Positions 58,545 to 64,000 of a stretch of 64,000 nucleotides of DNA are shown here, one piece after another. Numbering within the stretch: position 1 is the first letter of the stretch; every line of letters starts with the position of its first letter. Source of the DNA: Typhlomys cinereus. Lineage: Eukaryota > Chordata > Mammalia > Rodentia > Platacanthomyidae. Under the pieces are notes generated by a model, which was not told the origin of the DNA, did no database searches, and saw nothing but the letters and a program-made list of their open reading frames with translations. The position numbers and the translations under genes are program-made. The stretch lies in NCBI GenBank assembly GCA_023101885.1, contig JALPQD010000642.1:248001-312000 (forward strand). Reading direction: 5' to 3'.

Positions 58545-59640
58545 AGAAAAACTTTGATATATTTTTAAAGTATGGTACGAAATAGACTAGAAGTATCACA
58601 ATTTGATGTATTTATTTGTGTACTCTACGAAAATACATCTATTTTGCAAAGAACAATAAGTTACATTAAAATAAAGCAACCACCAGCAAGTAATGACTCA
58701 AAAAAAACCTTCAAAACTCTCAGTGGGTTATTGTTCCTGTGTAATTTTCTTTTAATGACTGCTTAGTAGGTGAAGGAAGGACCACGGCTGAGGCTTCTAG
58801 AATAGTATTCTCAAGGATTCCCTTAATAGCCGACTATTACAAATAAAGCTGTAGGCAGCTTTAACCAATATGAAATTATAATGTTAGCAGATAAAATATA
58901 GTTACCATAGTTACTTTTCTCCCACTGGGGAGAAGAAATCAACTGCCTACAGCAATCCCTTGTAAGGATTTAGTTGCAAAGCACGTAGACATGGTTTCAT
59001 CTGATATATCTTTAGGATGCTGTGGCTTCAGTGGAAATTAAGATGGAGTTGTTAAGATAATCTGTCAGGGAGGTTGGTGTTGCTATAGCTGATATCCCTC
59101 TCCCAGTTGTTTTTTTCTTAAATAGCGAACCCTACTTCCTAACATCTGCAGATGTTTGGTGACCAATGGGGAAGTAAATTGACAATGCAGGCTCCTACAT
59201 CTTGACAGCAGCAAGCCTCTATTTCATGAAACAACAGAGAAGTAAAATTTCCCATCAGTTTGATTGACTACTTGGAGGTACATGTGACAAAGGGAAAAAC
59301 TGTGTTATCACTTTTCATCTCCATCAAGAAGTTCAGTAAGTGACAGCAGCTTGAAAATCATGGACATTTGCCAAGTGTTTGGGTCCAGATTTCTATAATG
59401 GAGACCTAATGACATCAGGCTACATGTTTATTATTTAAAATGCTGATTTCATTCTACTGGGAGGTCAATCAGGGTGAAATCAGTGGCTTTAAAGTAGTTC
59501 AGTTCACTCATTTGAATATTAGCTGATATATTTACAAGATGACACAGATAATGATATGATTCATTTCTAATAACCTCACCTACATTTTCATATTTCTGCA
59601 TGTCCATGATGAACTTAAACAGCCATAAAATCTACTGGAT
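58545..59640. other. No recognised feature; possibly unique DNA
   Basis: No repeat recognised and no coding frame with a motif. The composition is balanced in 58,830-59,300 and 59,400-59,640. Confidence 0.4.
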
Positions 59641-59644
59641 TTAT

Positions 59645-60720
59645 TATTAATTTTTTTGTTCTGGTGACATGAGTAATAAATACTCATTGTGGAAAATATG
59701 GGAACAATTAAAAGCCCAAAGGTACAAAGTTACCCATAATATAATCTGAGTTTTCTATATAAGTGAATCTATCTCCAGTCTTTTAGGCATAATTTAACAT
59801 GCATTCATAGTATGTACATGTCTATTAAGTAAGTATAGTATGTATATATGTACAGATTATTAAAGACATTTTATTTTTCATGCTGCTTTATAATTTACTA
59901 GATTTTTCTTTAACTCAATATTATTAACATTTTCATGGATAGTGAATATTTCTTACAACTTCATCTTTTTCTTTTCTTTCTCTTTTTCACCAACTGTCCT
60001 CTAACTTATGATCCACCTACATCAATCTTGCAAGTGCTAGGGTTGCAGATATGTGCCACCATTCCCAGGCCTACAACTTTATCTATTATTTCTAATATAT
60101 CACAATATGACTATATAATAATTGCCTTAATGAAGACTGTATTTTCAGAACATTTTATTTCCAATCATGAAAGGTCTTGTGCAATTAATTTGTAAATAAT
60201 TCTTTTTCCATATACACAGTTGTAGAGTGGATTGATGGGTCAATGGTGGCACACCTTTTGAGTTCAGTCCAAAAAGACTTTTGGTATTTCTTTTATATAA
60301 ATAACTTTTATTTTAAAAATGGTTTCTTTTCATTGATGTTTCAAGATCAGGTCATAGAACAACTTTTTTTCATCCCTTAAGGAGGCTCCTATGTGCCTTC
60401 TACCAATCTTTACACATTCTATACTAATCTCAAGGGTAACTAGTATTTTGACTTCTGTTACCATGGGTAAGTTGCCTGTTCTTTAAATATGTACAAAAAG
60501 AACCTCAAAGTATGTGCTGTGTGATTGGCTATGTGTAATCAGTATGTCCATGAGATCCTCCTATGTCGTATATATACCAGTAATTTATTCTTTACAATTA
60601 CTTTATAGTTGTCCCTTGAATGGATGAATCTAAACATACCACCATTCACACATCCAGTCTCTTGTTGGTGGCCATTTGGTTTGTTTCCAATGTTAAAAGG
60701 CTAAATGAAATTAAAATTAA
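59645..60720 (-). mobile_element. Ancient repeat remnants incl. L1M-like end
   Basis: 59,645-59,940 resembles an old mammalian repeat of uncertain class. 59,990-60,080 holds an antisense B1 fragment (caatcttgcaagtgctaggg, tatgtgccaccattccc). 60,440-60,700 reads as antisense old L1 (gtgtaatcagtatgtccatg, agtaatttattctttacaat, ggccatttggtttgtttcca). Confidence 0.45.
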
Positions 60721-60760
60721 TGTCAAAATTCCCATATACAAAAAGCGTATATGGGAATTT
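60708..60760 (+). repeat. Left arm of fold-back plus internal hairpin
   Basis: 60708-60738 is the left arm of a 31-bp inverted repeat whose right arm is 61110-61140 (30 of 31 positions pair). Its inner 13 bases aaattcccatata also pair with tatatgggaattt at 60748-60760 across a 9-nt loop. Confidence 0.92.
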
Positions 60761-60775
60761 AAAAAAACATTTTTT

Positions 60776-60829
60776 AGACCGGTGTACCTGTTAAGTTTGT
60801 ATGAGTGGAAATAATAATAATAATAAAAA
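60776..60829 (+). mobile_element. Minimal L1 tail
   Basis: Only gaccggtgtacctgttaagt and the last bases of the L1 terminal block remain, followed by aataataataataataaaaa. About 54 bp, oriented plus and meeting the tail of the minus-oriented SINE that follows. Confidence 0.85.
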
Positions 60830-60831
60830 GA

Positions 60832-61108
60832 AAAAAATTTATTCAATTGTACAATTGAATTGTGTGTGTATATATGTATGTGTGTGTGTGTGTAGAACCA
60901 CAGGCGAATTTGGGAACCACCATGGACCACCTTCATCTCCTCCTTGTTTACTCTGTCCTGGGATTCACAAGCTCTGCCCTACCAGGACCAGAAGTGCAGG
61001 CCTCCCCGCTTCCCCTTGACATCTATATACATGGGGTCTAGGATCCGAACTCAGGACCTTCCACCTGCAAGGCAGAGGCTTAACCCCTGAGCCACCTCTC
61101 CAGCCCCC
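60832..61108 (-). mobile_element. B2-like SINE, main subfamily
   Basis: On the minus strand: ggggctggagaggtggctca head (61089-61108), B box (RC of ggatccgaactc, 61040-61051), body, short CA-type tail and caattgaataaattttt end. Close to the copy at 41.7 kb. The tail adds a 14-bp palindrome, caattgtacaattg (60845-60858). Confidence 0.9.
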
Positions 61109-61109
61109 A

Positions 61110-61140
61110 TATATGGGAATTTTGACATCAATTTTAATTT
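61110..61140 (-). repeat. Right arm of the fold-back
   Basis: Reverse complement of 60708-60738 with one mismatch, directly abutting the 5' end of the SINE. Confidence 0.92.
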
Positions 61141-61144
61141 AATT

Positions 61145-63830
61145 TTAATTTTAATTCTGAGCATTTACATGCATTCCCAGAATTGCTGGATATGGTTTCT
61201 TGAATGAAGGAAAGGAAATAAGTCTCTAACTTCAGGAATCGATGGAAATGGGCATCAGCAGAGAAGGAGAGAGAGCTGATCCCAATGAATTTTTCTGTTC
61301 TTTGTGTTTCACGAAGGAACCTAAAGAATGTGTCAAAGAGACAGAGGATTCACAAAGTAACAAAGAACTGGAAATTCTTCCCCAGGCCAATGTTAAGGAT
61401 GACAATTATCCCCAAAGTGTATGTTTCTCTGGGAAGCAGGAAAAAAAAATATCCAACATGACCAGTACATTGGGAAATTTTGGAACAGGCGGCCTAAAGT
61501 AGACTCTCGGGTCTCTGAGCTACCTTTGTCCCAAGACAAACTAAATTCACCACACATATTCCCTCATGGGCATGAAAGCAGAATGACTGTACAGTAGTTT
61601 TCACATGACACAAAGTGCTGGTTCACGACCACGTAAGAAGTAAATCATTACCCTGCTTGCTTTACTGGGAAAACCTTGATACCAAAAAGATTAAGTGAAT
61701 TAAATACCGTGCTCATTGATTTAGTTGATTTGTATTTGGGCACAAGCTCTTTATTTTATCATGGATCAATAATAGTTTGTTAAAAAATTAGTAATAGTTT
61801 GTTAATAGACCATGTGCATACCATATAGGCTTCAGAGAAGTGTTACTTTGGTTCCAGTGCCCACTACCCACTATACTGTGTGATCCTCCACACATTCTGC
61901 AACCAACTTAGGACTTAGATTCCTCATCTGTAAAATAGAATGTAGATGAATGCAAATAGAGTGCTTGTTATTGTCACAAAGCCAGTGCTTCTGCTGGTGA
62001 AGGCAAAAAGAAATGATGAAATATGATAGGCTACAGAGTGTCCTTCAGCATTTGAGCCTTAATTGTTCACTATGCAGTACAGGTCCTGCAAGCAATAGAG
62101 GAGAAGACCATTTATAAATTGCTAAACACTCATAATATTTTTTTACATAATAAATTCCAAGTCTGTTTAGGGCAGTAAGCATTACTTTACCATCGCATTT
62201 TGAAAATATGCCACTAAATTAACATATGCCTCTTTCTTATCTTTCTGCACTGTCTATTTATTTACATGTCTTTCTCTCTCTGTTGGATTAAGCATTCCTG
62301 TAGGGTAAAGTCTCTAATTTTCTTAGTACTTTTTGCATGCCTAGCACATGGTAGAGTTAGCGCATTTTTATCGAACATGTAAGATGGCATATACCTGACA
62401 TTAACTAGACACATAAGCTAGTACAAGCCTTTATCTACTATAATTGGTCTGACCTTTCTAGATGAATAATAATTTCTCTGCATTGTTTGGCCTTCCATGA
62501 ATTATAATTGCTAGGATGTGACAATTAATTAGGATATGCTAATGTGAAAATGTCAGCACCCTCAGGTGTGTGTCAAAGAATAGATGGATGGTCAGAAGTG
62601 GAATATGTCATATCCAATTTTACAAGTTCACTCACATTTAGAATCCCCTACTGCTTCTTTTTCTCTGACCAAGCAGAATTTTGATCATCTAATTTTGCAT
62701 TATTTAAAGACAGCACAAAGTTCATAAAGATCCTTGTTTAAAATGTATTTCTCAGTGAAAGCAAATGATGCATCCCACCCAATTTATTCACCTCTTGACA
62801 TTCTCTTGGTCCCTTCAGCATACTGAGCCTTTGGCTGATGATCAGGGAGAGGTTGCTTGCCACCATGCATGTCTCATTTCCTACTACATCTCAGTATTAT
62901 TCATAGAAAGGGCAAGACTCTAGATCACCTTTATGAGATACCTGTGGAACAATTTCAGTTCTCTAATAGACCAGAATTCTGACTCTCTATCCAACTTCAG
63001 ATGTCACCTGTTTTTTGCATAGGGTATGGGACATGGGTGAGTCTCTGTATGGCGGACATGGGGAAGTCAAACATTATGGCTTGGGTAAATGTCCCTATTG
63101 TTTAGCTCTCCCCTCTGGATTGAAACTTCCTTTCTGTGGGAAAGAAGGAGGTTCACAAAACTCAGGAAGTTCATGAAACCAACAGGACTCATTAGACTCC
63201 TTGCTGAGTTTACTTACTTAAGCAATAAACAGTTGCTGGGAGACACTCTTCTGTGGAGCTGCCTTGAATATTGAATTGGACGTTCTAGTGATGCAGTCCG
63301 AGTTGCCACTCATTGTCCATGCTGGATGAGCCTTTTCAGTGATGTAGGTGCTCGAGTCATCCATGTCCCTATAAGTAACATCTTGTCCATGCTCCCATAA
63401 CAACCCCAGTACAGTCACTGGTTCACTAAGCCAGACTCAGAGAAGTCAATTCTTTGGTCTGTCATTTGTGCCCTATCTGGGACAAATGGACATCTCCCCA
63501 GGACAGGTCAGTCACGCAACAGTCCTTCAAGCCCATATGCTAGCAACTAACAACTTGTCTATTATCCAGCACATGGCACTATTAGGAGGTGATGGAAACT
63601 TCAAGAGGTAGGGCCCAGTGGTACAGTTTGGTTCCTTGAAAGTGGGCCCTTCAATGAGGTTGTGGGGATGTGGTCTCCTTTTATTCTTCTCCTATACATG
63701 CAGCCATGTGTGAATGGGTCTCCCTGCCATACCTTCTCATTATAATATACTTTAGTGCATACAACAGGGCCAATCATTCACATATGGAAACTCACCAAAC
63801 AGTAAAGCTTTCTGCCTCAAGTTACTTTTC
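61145..63830. other. No recognised feature; possibly unique DNA
   Basis: No repeat recognised over 2.7 kb. A frame of 86 codons at 61242-61502 (acidic, two CxxC-like cysteines at its start) has no homology I recognise and no splice or poly(A) context. 62,440-62,720 is a candidate conserved non-coding segment. Confidence 0.4.
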
Positions 63831-63834
63831 CTAT

Positions 63835-64000
63835 ACCTACTTCAGCATACTTCAGCAAAAGCAGCTTAAGCGAGGAAGGGTTTATTCTGGCTTGTAGATC
63901 AAGAAATGCTGTCCATTGTGGCATGGAAGTCAAGGCAGCAGGCGCTTGAAAGCAGCTAGTCACTTCACATCCACAGTCATCAGGCAAAAGATGAATGTTA
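63835..64000 (-). mobile_element. MaLR-like LTR, cut by window end
   Basis: Plus-strand blocks agcagcttaagcgaggaagg, gtttattctggcttgtagat, gtccattgtggcatggaagt and agctagtcacttcacatcca follow the recurrent rodent layout. It continues past the window. Confidence 0.5.

Noticed and set aside
61242..61502. Small host gene of 86 codons
   Set aside because: No recognisable domain, no upstream promoter or splice context, and length expected by chance; kept only as a note.

Overview
This is a repeat-dense, AT-rich mammalian nuclear DNA window. I see no host protein-coding gene or exon I can support, no structural RNA gene and no bacterial or phage feature. Almost everything recognisable is transposon-derived. 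The repeat set points to a rodent: 7SL-derived B1, tRNA-derived ID, B3/B4-like SINEs and many copies of a B2-like tRNA-headed SINE with a CA-rich tail. The B2-like consensus and the L1 non-coding ends differ from what I know of mouse and rat, so a mouse-related but non-murine rodent is likely. I cannot fix the species.

Layout. 0-10 kb: an L1 3' end cut by the window edge, MaLR-like LTRs, old SINEs, and an ancient L1 (5.7-7.0 kb) split by younger SINEs. 10-20 kb: a 5'-truncated L1 with a perfect 17-bp target-site duplication, a twin-primed (5'-inverted) L1 at 11.6-13.1 kb, SINEs and MaLR-like LTRs. 20-27 kb: a solo LTR inside a B3-like SINE, an ancient L1, and a rearranged nearly full-length L1 on the minus strand whose ORF2 is joined to an oppositely oriented L1 3' end. 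27-38 kb: ancient L1 pieces, MaLR-like LTRs, one 70-bp L1 micro-insertion and long stretches of unannotated, possibly unique DNA. 38-46 kb: SINEs, two tandem LTR-like segments, a five-copy 92-bp minisatellite and old rodent repeats. 47-53.5 kb: a full-length L1 on the plus strand (monomeric GC-rich 5' UTR, ORF1, ORF2, long G-rich 3' UTR, then a second L1 tail). 53.5-64 kb: mostly unannotated DNA with SINEs, a nearly complete young-looking LTR, an MLT1-like LTR and a fold-back structure at 60.7-61.1 kb.

The two long L1 copies, five shorter L1 3' ends and two tail-only fragments share one lineage: a GC-rich tandem-monomer 5' UTR, and a 3' UTR with a G-rich polypurine tract ending in a conserved tail. 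Neither long copy can be autonomous: ORF1 and ORF2 carry several stops and frameshifts in the plus copy, and the minus copy has lost most of ORF1 and its own 3' end. Endonuclease and reverse-transcriptase signature residues are still legible. Coordinates of old repeats are approximate (tens of bases) because they were read by eye.
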